Shown here one piece after another: positions 49,021-60,596 of a stretch of DNA of 64,000 bases (position 1 is its first letter; the number at the start of each line of letters is the position of its first letter). A program made the translations under genes and the position numbers. The stretch comes from Prunus persica (Eukaryota; Streptophyta; Magnoliopsida; Rosales; Rosaceae), in contig NC_034009.1 in the NCBI RefSeq assembly GCF_000346465.2, positions 16,949,088-17,013,087 of the forward strand. The letters run 5' to 3'. The notes under the pieces were generated by a model. The model was not told the origin of the DNA, did not search any database, and saw nothing but the letters and a program-made list of their open reading frames with translations.

Positions 49021-50076
49021 CCTGTCTTACACATGCACTGTTTCCAAACCCGATTAAAAATTTCAATCTCCCAGAGAAAACTTTTAGACTTTTTTCCTTG
49101 TCAGAGCACTTTCAGAGTATCTCATCGTCTTCCTCTCGTCTTCTTCGTCGTCTCTGAACTTAAACATCGATCGTCTTCCTCTTGCTTTCATTGCACGCAA
49201 AAGGTAAGCTTTCATTTTCACTATTTTGGTTGCTGTTTTGCATGCTCATACGTTTTTTGTTTGAAAAATCTTTTTACCTTTTTTCTGGCCAAAATCATTT
49301 TACTTCTTTCCAAGTTCGAAAAAATATACAGACAAAGAGGGAAAGTTTCCAACTTTGAAGACAACTACCTCAACTAAATAAGACGACGGTAGCTTCTTAT
49401 TTACGTGGTTAAATATGTAGACCACGACGGTTCGTCAGTCGTTCTAGCGTCGTCTGAAAATTGACAAAGTTGTTTTTAAAATTATAGTCTTTTTTTTATT
49501 TGCTTGTTTAATTGCAGGTTTGATTTCTCTGAACAATGGTTTTTGTTTTTCTCTAATTTGATAAAATATAAAGAAAAAGAAATTAGGGTTGGTATCTAAT
49601 ATAGACGACAGTATCTTATTGTTTTACGTCGTGTGAATGTTAATACCACGACGTCATATTAAAATACCGTCGTCTATATAAGATTCCAAAACTTTCTTTC
49701 TTGGCCTTGTATTTTATCAAATTAGAAAACAAAAACCATGGTTCAGAAAAATCAAATCTGCAATCAAACATTCATAGAGAAAGAAAGAAGGGTTTTGGAT
49801 CCTTATATAGACGACGGTATATTACTACTGACGTCGTGTGAACATCAATACCACGACGTTATATAAATATTCCGTCGTTTATAGTTAATTATTACGTCGT
49901 TTGTAGTTAATTATTTCGTCGTTGTTTAATTACCTTGGTTTTAAACATTTATTACGTCTGATATTATTTCATTGCGTCGTTTAAAATCATATCATACGTC
50001 GTCTTTTATTAATAACCGTCGTTTGTGTTCTTAATCTTTCCTTGAAATATTTTCACTTTCAGTTTTGTCTGTAAAA
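49021..50076 (+). promoter_or_regulatory. Leader of the transposase-domain/Ulp1 gene with a 5' UTR intron
   Basis: The pyrimidine-rich stretch at about 49075-49200 looks like a plant 5' leader and ends AAAAG/GTAAGC, a strong splice donor at 49202/49203. TTTCAG at 50057-50062, 14 bp before the ATG at 50077, is a fitting acceptor. The inferred intron (about 860 bp) carries many ACGACGG/CGTCGT motifs and the module shared with introns 1, 4 and 5. Transcription start and promoter elements were not identified. Confidence 0.55.
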
Positions 50077-53000
50077 ATGGTTTCTCACCAAGACCAAAGT
50101 AAGGATTCTGGCTCCAACAAAAATGGAGGTAAGGAGCAAGTACCTCCTCAAGAGAAGTCTTCGAAGATAATGAAGTCTTCAAAGAAGATGAAGTTTGCTT
50201 CATCATCTGCTGATACAGAACCAACCAGCGCGACAACAATCTCTGATGATTCAAAGGCTGGTCGAGGTATGAGCACAATGCCTCGTGTTGTGAAGAGAAA
50301 ACTTCAGAAACTGAGGCCAATTGTTGAGTACAATAAAAGGGGGAAAGGAATTGGCCAAGCACACAGTGAGATGCAGTCCTATATTGGTGTGTTGGCACGC
50401 TCCAGAGTCCCACTTGTGGACTTGAAATGGGCTCAAATCCCCAAGGATATAAAGGAGCAGATTTGGGAAGCAGTTGACATTGCTTTTGTAGTAGGTCAAG
50501 GGGGCAAGAACTCTGTCTTAGCTTCTGCTGCCAAGAAATGGAAGGATTTCAAGTCTACACTAACGAGGCATTATATCCTTCCATACACCAATGACAGGGA
50601 GAGATTAAGCCAACCCCCTGAAACATATAAATTCATAGAGAAAGCACAATGGGATGCCTTTGTAGCTTCAAGGCTATCCAAAGATTTTGAGTCTGTGCAT
50701 TCTCAACATGCACAGATTAAGGAGAAACTCGAGTACAATCATCGATTGTCTCGAAAAGGATATGCTGGTTTGGAGGATCAATTAGAGGAAACCATGCCTG
50801 GGGTAGAAATTGATCGATCTACCTTATGGAAGAGAGCTAGACAGGACAAACATGGTAACATCCCTGATCCAAAGGTGGCAGAGAAAGCAAAATTAATTGT
50901 AAGCCTACTCACTCTGTTTTAAATTTTTATTAAACTGTGAATAATTCTTATTACGTCTTATGTTATATTTTGCGTCGTGTGAATGATATTACCACGTCGA
51001 CATTTTTTAAAACACGTCGTTAAAGGTCTAAATAGGAATCACAACTCTGTTTTCTGTAATTATAGCATAAGATGTCGGTGGTTCAATTTCGCGTCGTCTG
51101 TATTAAATTACTACGTCGAAATGTTTTAAACAACGTCGTTAAAGGTGTGAGTACTGTTACATAAGACGTCGGTGGTTTATTAATTTCGTCGTTTTAAAAA
51201 TCTAACCACGTCGGTATAACTACCGTCGTGATAAATTATAATAACGTCGATTTATATGTTATTGCGTCGTGTGAAATTATATAATACGTCGTTTGTATAT
51301 AAATAACCGTCGTGTGTTTTTGTTCTTACTTTTTTATATATCTTTGTTTCAGGATGATTTGCAAAAACAAGTCTTGGAAGGCAAAGTCACCGTCTCTGGC
51401 AGCAATGATGTGCTGACCATGGCTTTGGGCCCCGAGCATCCAGGCAGAGTCAGAGGAGTAGGTGCTGGGATCTCACCAAAGCAATATTTCAATTTACCCA
51501 AACCACAGAGAGTGAGCTTTGACGACCGTTTGAAGGACAGTTTAAGAGTTCTCCTTCAAGAAGAGACTAGAAAGATGGAGGCTAAGGCAAGGGAAGAGGC
51601 TTTAAGGATGGAGGCTAGAACGAAACAATTGGTAGAGGCTGAGAGGGAGCATTTCCTGAGTCAGCTTTCCCAATTAATTCCCAATTTTGATCCAAGCATG
51701 CTTAAACCCAGAATTAGCCAAAGTCCCAAAAATCCAATGTCTGACAAAGCAAGCTGCTCTGGAGGTGATGTGAGATCCCAGCATTTTGAGGATGATACTG
51801 CCAAAAATGGGAAACATCAGGAAGAAAAGGTAACATATCTGAACTTTGAATTGTCTGTTTTTTTAAAAACCATTAGACGTCGTTATTATTAATAAAACTG
51901 TCGTTTGAAATACATACCACGACGATTTTAAAAATAAACTGTCGTTTGTATTTCAATACCACGTCGTATTTAGTTTACTTGTTTTACACGCCATTAAACG
52001 TCGTTATTTTTAAAACTTTGTGGTTTTTAGACGACGGAGTTAATCATTCCCGACGTCATAGATGAAGAGAATAAAGAAGAAAAACAAGATGAAAAGCAGA
52101 AAGAAGATGACGACCAGGTATGTTCACATAACTTTGCCTTTTTTATTTGTTTTTCAAAATTCCAGACGTCGATATTTTTCTTTAAACCGTCGTTTGTTTA
52201 CAACTTAGACGGCGGAATTGTTTTCTAAGACGTAATAAATAATTCACCACGACGGTTGTTTCACCGTCGTTTAAATTGTTTTCAGACGACGTTTTATTCC
52301 TTAAACCGTCGTTTTTATTGAATTACCACGTCATTTTTTTTATTTCTTTAAACAGGTTACTAAAGTTGTTGATTATTCAAATATGGAGGCGCCATCTTCT
52401 TTACAAACCCTTTGTCGTTATGTGGAAACGACACTCGTGCCTCAGGATAAGACCCTGCACTTTACAATTGATAAGGAGGTCTTTGGTCTAGAGCGCGATA
52501 CCTTCCTCCTGCCTGAAGATATTACACAATTTGCAGGCATGGAGGAAATAGGAGCTACAGTCATTGCTGTATATATGAGGTTTGTCATTCTAAAATAATA
52601 CGTCGTTGGTTTATTTATTGCGTCGTCTTAACTAACTAACCACGTCGTTAGTATGTACCGTCGTGATAAATTTATTATAACGTCGTTGTCTATTTCAGTA
52701 CGTCGTGTGAAACCTTATAATACGTCGTTTTGTTATACATAACCGTCGTGTGTTTTTTTTGCGCTGACTTGTTTATATTATTTTATATATTTAGGTACTT
52801 ACACGATGTTTTAAAACAAGCAAATATGTGCACAATGGTTGGCTTTATCGACCCTGCTACAGTTAGTGCCAGCTCTGGCACAATAGCTGACAGATCACGA
52901 ATGGTAGCATCACGACTTCAGAAGACTGACGGTGAACAGATTTTCCTGATGCCTTACAATCCAGGGTTAGTCTCCTTAACAGGATTTTGTTTTTATGATT

Positions 53001-53738
53001 TTCAATAAATGACAGCGTATAAACTAACCACGTCGGTGTTTTATTTTATTGAGTCGTTTGAAACGACTAACCACGTCGGTAGTTATTTATCGTCGTGATA
53101 AATATATAATGTCGTCGATTGCTACTTTATTTCGTCGTGTGAAATATTATAATACGTCGTTTTTGTAAATAACCGTCGTTTTTATATTAATTTTGTGCAG
53201 CCGTCATTGGATCTTGCTGATTGTAAGAGCAAAGAGGGAAACAGTCTATTTTCTGGATCCTCTGCCAGGATATCGTGTGGTCGATGAAGAGGCCAAAAAC
53301 ATCGTGAACAGTGCCATAAAAATTTATAATTCCCACATAGCCAGATCAGGCCGTAAGGCAGTCATTTGGAAAACTCTGTCAGGCATACCAAAGCAACCCA
53401 GCAATGTCGAATGCGGGTATTACGTGATGCGCTTCATGAAGGACATCATCATGGATCCTTCCTTGGGGTTTGAGAAGAAGGTAAGAAGAAATAACCTTCA
53501 AACATTTTACGTCGTTTTTTGTATTATCAACGACGGTCATGTAAAATTACCGTCGTTGAATAGATATACTACGTCGGTTATGGTCGTCTGTGATTGAATT
53601 TCCTTTTATTTATAAACCCTAATAGTCATTGTTTTTATGCAGTATGCGAAGGGAAAACAGGAAGAGCCATACCCCCAAGAAGCAATTGATGAAGTCCGGA
53701 ATGAATGGGCAGAGTTTGTTTGCCTTCAACTTAAATAG
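50077..53738 (+). CDS. CACTA-encoded fusion of plant transposase (En/Spm) domain and Ulp1-type C48 cysteine protease
   Basis: Seven coding exons: 50077-50898, 51353-51829, 52031-52117, 52356-52579, 52795-52965, 53201-53480, 53643-53738. They sum to 2157 nt (718 aa plus TAG), in frame at every GT-AG junction. Residues 1-275 are a basic low-complexity start and a region like the plant transposase Ptta/En/Spm (Transposase_24) domain (KWAQIPKDIKEQIWEAVDIA, KKWKDFKSTLTRHY). Exon 2 adds an Ala/Glu/Arg-rich helix, exon 3 an acidic segment. The rest is a Ulp1-type protease with H596 (RHWILLIV), D613 (FLDPLPGY), Q659 and C665 (NVECGYYVMRF), the full catalytic set. C48 enzymes remove SUMO or related modifiers; whether this one does is unknown. 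CACTA elements carrying Ulp1-like genes are known in plants. Met at 50077 was chosen; the TTG upstream is not a start. Confidence 0.88.
50899..53642. repeat. CGTCGT-rich introns 1-6 of the protease gene
   Basis: The introns (50899-51352, 51830-52030, 52118-52355, 52580-52794, 52966-53200, 53481-53642) are all filled with CGTCGT/ACGACG variants, while the exons between them nearly lack them. Introns 1, 4 and 5 share a homologous block of about 125 bp before the acceptor (about 51200-51325, 52632-52762, 53062-53190). The entry spans the exons as well; only the intron parts are meant. Confidence 0.85.
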
Positions 53739-54900
53739 GGGAATTATTGAACACTTGATATTTATGTATAATGTACAAATTTTGTCTATAATATATAATG
53801 TAAAAATTTGTTGAGGTTTTCTTAAAGTAAAAAACAAAAACAAACATACAAAATGCGTTACCGACGTGTAATAATTTTCCAACGACGTAATAAAGTCAAA
53901 AGCCGTCGTTTTTTGTGGTTTCGTTTTAAACAAATCCGACGTAAAAGGATATTTAGACGACATTCTTTGAACAATGGAGTCGTTTATGGTTTACAACGTC
54001 TTCAATTTCTTAAGGGTTCAGGGTAGTACTTTGTAACGACAGCGGTTAAGTCGAGGAATATATATTTTACGTCGGATAGTTAAATATCCGACATCGTTTC
54101 TCATTTAAACGACGTCATTTTAACAACTTAGTCGTCTCTTACAATTTACAACGTCTACAATTTATTAACACCGACGTGGTTTGTTGTTGTGATAAGAATA
54201 TTTTATTATTTTTATATCAAAATATTCAAAATAAATTTAAAATAAATCAGAAAAATGCAAAGTCAACTCCTATGAAGTCATTGATATATTTTCTTCCCCC
54301 TAAAGCTTGAAAAAATTCATTTTGAATAACAAAAATTTAAAATGAACATCCAAAATAAAATTATTTTGATGAGTCATAAAATCACTTCTAGTTTTATGGT
54401 TTAGGGTTTAGAGTCTAGGGTTTAGAGATTAGGGTTGTTATTTATTGGGGTTTATTTTTAAAGTATAATTTTTGGGTAGTCTAGGGTATATATTAGGCTG
54501 TAAAACCATAAACCCTTTTATAAACTTAATTTTTTAAATTATATAATTTAGTTTTAAGGGTTTAGGGTATTAATTGTTAACGACGGTGGTTGAGTCGTGG
54601 AATACATATGTTACGTCGTCCAGTAAATTATCCGACATGGTTTCTGCGTTAAACGACGTCATTTTAATATGTAAGTCGTGTATTATTATTTACAACGTTT
54701 TCAATTTCTTAACCCCGACGTGGTTTTTCAGTCGTCTTTATATCAAAATATTGAAAAAAATTTTAAATTATTCCGAAAACTGAAGCGTCAAAATAAACGG
54801 CGTTACGTTCAGTGTTTCCGTCGTGGAATATTACATTTACGTCGGTTCTTGTAGAACTTTCGCCATGGTTTTTCTTTCGACGTTTTAAAGAGCGCGTGCT
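53739..54900. repeat. Spacer between the two CACTA genes, with motif arrays and an internal direct repeat
   Basis: CGTCGT-type motifs run from about 53860 to 54200 and from 54570 to 54870. A block of about 200 bp containing CGACAT(C/G)GTTTCT and AAACGACGTCATTTTAA occurs twice (about 54035-54245 and 54575-54765). Between them is degenerate telomere-like sequence (TTTAGGGTTTAGAGTCTAGG, 54402-54440). The polyadenylation region of the protease gene must lie near 53750-53850. No gene is seen. Confidence 0.75.
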
Positions 54901-55710
54901 CTAAAAATTTTCGCACGTCCTAAATTTTTTTATATTTGGCTCTTATTCTTATTCTTCTAACCCTGAACCCTAAAATTTTCAGATTTCGTGCAACATAACA
55001 TTTCGCTCTCTCACTTCTGCTCTAATTAAAAGTTGCTCTGTCACTTCTGCTCCGTCGAATCTGTGAGCTCGTCCAACCTGTAAGTACAAACCCTATCTTC
55101 CCCTTGTAAATTCATTGAATGATATTAGGTTGTTTTGTTAAAGGGTTTTAGGTATATGCTTTGCGATCTGTTAATAATGTGCTTATAAGTATGGGTTCAT
55201 GGATTTTCTGTTTAATGGGTTCATGGATTACATTATCTGTTATGTTGAATTGGGAATGGATTTAATTTTGTCGGATCTTTTAATCACCCTATGTTATGTT
55301 GAATTGGGAATGGATTTATTGTTTTCATGCTTGGTTTCATGTATATGTTGTTTTCTTGCTTGGTTTCATATATATGTTGTGTTCTTAATGGGTTTTGGGT
55401 TCTTGAAAATAAACTGAGACACGACGCCTTTTTAGGCATACGACGACGATTACACGACGGTTTATGAAAAAACCGTCGTTGTATTAATTATACACGACGG
55501 TGTTTTCATAAACCGTCGTTTGTATTACTTATATTAGACGACGTCTGTTGAAAATCCGTCGTCTATATATGCCAAATACGTCTGTTTTTGTTTAAAACCC
55601 GTCGTCTCTGTTGTGTATTACTTGCTATTAGATCTTTGTATAATCTGCTATAGTGATGGTCATTGCCTGTATTTTCACTTTATTATAGATAATAGGTTAT
55701 AGTGTCGGAG
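54901..55710 (+). promoter_or_regulatory. Leader of the TNP2 transposase gene with a probable 5' UTR intron
   Basis: A pyrimidine-rich leader (about 54990-55079) ends CCAACCT/GTAAGTAC, a strong donor at 55080. The sequence TTTATTATAG just before 55690 is a possible acceptor ahead of the ATG at 55711. The inferred intron has a group of ACGACGG...CCGTCGT pairs at about 55425-55610 and otherwise low-complexity T-rich sequence with repeats of TATGTTGAATTGGGAATGGA. Confidence 0.5.
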
Positions 55711-58700
55711 ATGGATAAGTCATGGATGCACTCGGATAGAAGATCGAAGGCATATGAGTTTGGGGTGGAAGCATTTTTGAACTTTGCTGTAGAAAATCTT
55801 CTAACTACAACACATATCCGTTGTCCATGTGTTAAATGTGTTAAATTGAAGTTGTTTGGGGTTGGAATTATAAGGGATCACTTATACTTTAATGGAATTG
55901 ACCAAAGCTATAAGAATTGGACATTTCACGGAGAACCTTGGGAAGCAACTACTAATGCTAGTAGAAATGTTGAAGAAGATGATGGCCATAGTAGGTACAG
56001 TTTTGTGTCTGAAGAAATTGATATGGATGATAATGATTTTGGTTCCGATCCGTATGAGTTTGCCAATGTGATTGGGGATGGAGATCAACCAGTGTACCCT
56101 GGTTGTAGAAAGTACACGAAGTTATCGGCATTAGTGAAGTTGTATAATTTGAAGGCAAAACATGGGATGAGTGATGTCTGCTTTACAGAATTATTGATAC
56201 TTCAAGGCGATTTGCTTCCAGAAGGAAATACAATACCAACCTCTATGTATGAGGCTAAAAAGACTTTGTGTGCATTGGGGCTGAGTTATGAAAAAATGCA
56301 CGCATGCCCCAATGATTGCATCTTGTATAGGAAGGAGTATGACAATTCAACTAATTGTCCTACTTGTGGTATCTCAAGGTGGAAGGAAGGCAAAGATTCA
56401 ATCTTGAAAGAGGGTGTGCCAGCGAAGGTGGTGTGGTATTTTTCTCCAATTCCAAGGTTTAAAAGGATGTTTCAATCACATGAGACAGCTAAGAGTTTGA
56501 CTTGGCATGCTGCTAGAAAATCAATTGACGGTCAGATGTCTCATCCGGCGGATTCCCCGTCTTGGAAACTTCTTGATGATAAATGGCCTGAGTTTGGTAA
56601 TGAGCCGAGAAACTTGAGATTGGCTCTTTCATCTGATGGATTCAATCCCCACAGTTCTCTAAGTAGCAGATATAGTTGTTGGCCGGTTATCTTAGTTACA
56701 TATAATCTCCCTCCATGGCTGTGCATGAAACGAAAGTTCATGATGTTAACCTTATTGATTTCCGGTCCTAAACAACCCGGAAATGATATAGACGTCTACT
56801 TGGAGCCTTTGATTGATGATTTAAAATCTTTGTGGGATGGGATTAGAGGAGTGTATGATGCACATAATGGAGAATACTTTACACTCAGAGCTGCATTAAT
56901 GTGGACAATTAATGATTTTCCCGCCTATGGAAACTTATCTGGTTGTGTTGTTAAAGGATATAAAGCTTGTCCAATATGCGGCGATGATACACCTAGTCAC
57001 AGGTTGAAAAATGGCCACAAAATTTGTTACATTGGGCATAGAAAATGGTTACCAATCAATAATCCATATAGGAGGCAACGTGCAGCTTTTAATGGGAAAC
57101 CTGAATATGGCATACCTCCCGAGCCATTAACCGGAGAAGAAGTGCTGCATATGGTTGAAAATGGTGACAGAGTTTGTTGGAAGAAGAAATCAATATTCTT
57201 TGATCTCGAGTATTGGAAATACCTTCCTGTGAGGCATGCCCTAGATGTTATGCACATTGAGAAGAATGTTTGCGATAGTATTATTGGTACATTGCTGGAG
57301 ATCCCTGGAAAAAATAAAGATGGGATTGCTGCTCGATTAGATTTATTGAACATGGGGGTCAAAACTGATTTGCAACCCGAGTATGGAGAAAGACGTACTC
57401 GTTTGCCTCCTGGGCCTTGGAATTTGTCAAGAGCGGAGAAGAGAGAGGTTTGCAATTCTTTCTATGGTATGAAGGTCCCTGAAGGTTATTCTTCAAATAT
57501 TAAAAATCTTGTATCTTTACAAGATTCAAGACTTCTTGGCCTTAAATCACATGATTGTCATACCTTAATGCAACAATTGCTCCCTGTGGCAATTCGTTCT
57601 GTTTTGGAGAAGCCTGCAAGGTATGCAATAACTCATTTGTGCTTCTTCTTCAATGCTATATGTGCAAAGACTGTTGATGTTTCCAAGCTAGATAAGTTGG
57701 AAGAAGATGTAGTAGTTACTCTGTGTTTGCTTGAGAAGTACTTTCCCCCTTCATTCTTTGATATCATGGTTCATCTAGTAGTACATCTTGTCAGAGAAGT
57801 TCGTCTATGTGGGCCAGTATATTTTAGGTGGATGTATCCGTTTGAAAGATATATGAAAGTGCTGAAGGGGTATGTTCAGAATCGTACTCGTCCCGAAGGT
57901 TGCATTGCTGAGCGGTATATAGCTGAAGAAGCGGTAGAGTGTTGTACTCAGCATTTATCTGATGTTAGTATAGTTGGAGTGCCTTCAAGCCCAAAGATGG
58001 GACTTTCAAAGCCATTATCAGGTTGCACAGTGAGCGTAGTTGATCAGGACATGTTGAATCAAGCACATCTATATGTCTTGGAGAATACGGAGGAAGTCCT
58101 ACCTTATATCGAGTACGTATGAGCTTTATTCTTTAAGTTTCCATTTTAAATTATTTCTTATGTTTATCTTCTATATTTAGGACCGTAATGCTTGAATTTT
58201 TCGTGTCATGTAGGCAACATATGATTCACATCAAGACTGCTTATCCAAAATTTAGAAAGAGAACAAAGTGGCTGCAGGATAAGCACAATAGCACTTTCAT
58301 TCAATGGCTACGCTTCAAGGTATATATTGTTGAATAACATATTTCTCTTTTAATTTTCTTCTTATTTATATGTTAGATTGAATTAAGATATGATTAATTT
58401 GCAGGTTCAAAGTGAACTTGAGGAAGACAATCATGGCGTATCAGAAAATTTAAGGTGGCTAGCAGCTGGTCCAAACATGTCAGTGCCATTATATAGGAGC
58501 TATCTTATTAAAGGTATTAAATTCAATATCAAGGCACAAGATGATGTGCGGACAACTCAAAATAGTGGAGTTTATTTACTTGCACATACCATGCAAGTTG
58601 CTAGTGCCAAGGATAAAAACCCAATTCTCTCAAATAAGGGTTTCTATGGTGTCATTCAAGAAATTTGGGACCTTGACTACCAAAAGTTTACAATCCCAGT

Positions 58701-59049
58701 CTTTAGGTGTGATTGGATAGATAGTTCTGGTCTTGTAGTCGACGAACTTGGATTTACCCTTGTAGATTTGAGTAAAATTGGACATAGGAATGACCAATTT
58801 GTTTTGGCTTCTCAAGTCAAACAAATATTTTTTGTTGACGACCCGATGCATCGTGGTTGGTCGGTAGTGTTATCAATGCCTAATAGAGAATATAATGATG
58901 TTATTGGTGATGAAGTCTTAGGTGATGTGATAATTGAGTGTGAGCCATTTACTAGAGGGATGCCAAATGTTGACACATTTGATGAACTGGTAGGTGAGTT
59001 AGGCGGTCAAAATATTCGAGATGGGTGTGAAGATATATGGATTGAATGA
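55711..59049 (+). CDS. CACTA transposase, TNP2/TNPD type, complete
   Basis: Three exons: 55711-58112, 58214-58319 and 58405-59049, together 3153 nt (1050 aa plus TGA), in frame. Order of domains: an N-terminal Transpos_assoc region (MDKSWMHSDRRSKAYEFGVE; zinc-binding-like CPCVKC), the Transposase_21 (TNP2) catalytic region around residues 270-520 (LRLALSSDGFNPHSSLSSRY with D309; NLPPWLCMKRKFMMLTLLIS; FPAYGNLSGCVVKGYKACPI), a DUF4218-like region around 640-780 (ARYAITHLCFFFNAICAKTV; GPVYFRWMYPFERYMKVLKG) and, in exon 3, a DUF4216-like region (SNKGFYGVIQEIWDLDYQKF). It would cut and join the element ends. Unlike the protease gene, its two coding-region introns lack the CGTCGT motif. Reading on past the donor at 58113 would stop at once; splicing instead joins conserved sequence. 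ATG 55711 follows a non-ATG extension. Confidence 0.92.
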
Positions 59050-59099
59050 TGCTTATGTAATTGGCAGTGTATGACATTAATTTTGTAATATATTGTAAT

Positions 59100-60596
59100 G
59101 CGATTCTTCACTTTCTACGTTCAAATAAAACACGACGTTATTGTGAATCAGTTNNNNNNNNNNNNNNNNNNNNNNNNNNNNNNNNNNNNNNNNNNNNNNN
59201 NNNNNNNNNNNNNNNNNNNNNNNNNNNNNNNNNNNNNNNNNNNNNNNNNNNNNNNNNNNNNNNNNNNNNNNNNNNNNNNNNNNNNNNATCCCATAATACC
59301 GACGTCTAAAAAACGAGATATATAATCTGAACGTTAAAAAATACGACGTCATCATACATTTTCCACGTCGTAAGTTCTTTTATAAACGAAGAGGAACGAA
59401 ATGAATTCCGACGGAAGTTCATTATAACCGCCGTTTAATAACAATTAAACGACGTTATTTGTAATACGGCTCTCATCATAATCTACGCCGTCTATATGTT
59501 CTGTAATACGGCTCTCATTTATTTGGAACCGACGTTGTTTAGAAGTTCAACGTCGTCTATATTATTAAGTGCGTCGTGAGTAATGAATACATATAAATAC
59601 AACGTCGACTATATAAATGTATACGTCGTAAATAATGACACTGACAACTATTTCCACGTCATCCTTTTTAGAAAAATCGAAGTGGAAAATTTATTTCACG
59701 ACGGTTTTTTGTAAATAAGAGACGTAGTAGATTTCAATAACGTCGTCTTCTCATGTATTTAAAGACGTCATATTTTTTCTTGTCGGGTAAATTATATTTA
59801 ACGGAGTAGTATTTTAGTTGTCGTCGTTGTATGTATATCTTGCGGCCTTGTTCTTTTAATATGTGTCATATTTTTCCTTTTTAACGACGGTGATTTTTTT
59901 GAGTTGGTTGTCTATTCTCATCCTCGACTATTTTCTAGAACTTTAGCAGACTAAACACGTCTGTTTTTATTTTTTTCCGACGTTGTTTTATTTAACAACG
60001 TCTAATATTTATCGTCGTTGTTTGTTTCTGAAAATAGGACGTATAAATTTTGTAATACGACTCTCATATATTTGTTACCGACGTTGTTTAGTTTTTCAAC
60101 GTCTACTCTATTAACATATACGTCGTAAATAATGACACTAACAACTATTTCCACGTCATCTTTTATCGAAAAATCGAAGTGGAAAATTAATTTTACGACG
60201 GTTGTTTTTATATATGCGACGTAGTAGGTATCAATAACGTCGTCTTCTAATGTATTTAAAGACGTCATATTTTTTATTGTCTTGAAAATTATATTTAACG
60301 TCGTCGTATTTGTATTTTCGTCGTTGCATGTCTATCTTGCGGCCTTGTTCTGTGTCATATTTTTCCTTTTTAACGACGGTTTTTTTAGAGAGTTGGTCGT
60401 CTATTATCATCCTCGATTGCTTTTTTTAGATCTTTTTGCAGTACAAAGACGTCGTTTTGTATTTGTTGATGACGTTGTATATTTTAACAACGACGGTTAT
60501 TTAGCGTCGTGGTTTATGAGGGAAAAGATGACGGTGGATTCCACGACCATTGAAAAACCCAATACACGACGGTGATTTACCGTCGTCTTTTTGCTT
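59100..60596. repeat. 3' subterminal CGTCGT array with a tandem duplication of about 500 bp
   Basis: ACGACG/CGTCGT variants occur throughout. Two similar blocks follow each other, about 59520-60010 and 60045-60530; each contains TATACGTCGTAAATAATGAC, AAAATCGAAGTGGAAAATT and TCTTGCGGCCTTGTTCT in the same order. The minus-strand frame 60002-60268 lies in the second block and recurs in the second element, but consists of the repeat motif in translation. Confidence 0.85.
59154..59287. other. Assembly gap, 134 N
   Basis: A run of N in the 3' subterminal repeat, just after the transposase gene. The second copy of the element (end of the window, from about 63925) reads into the sequence missing here. 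Confidence 1.

Noticed and set aside
50009..50413. 134-codon minus-strand frame overlapping the protease-fusion gene
   Set aside because: Antisense to the transposase-domain exon, no recognisable domain.
54402..54440. Interstitial telomere repeat
   Set aside because: Only a few degenerate TTTAGGG-like units; too short and irregular to call a telomere remnant.
57027..57455. 142-codon minus-strand frame inside the TNP2 gene
   Set aside because: Antisense shadow of conserved transposase sequence.
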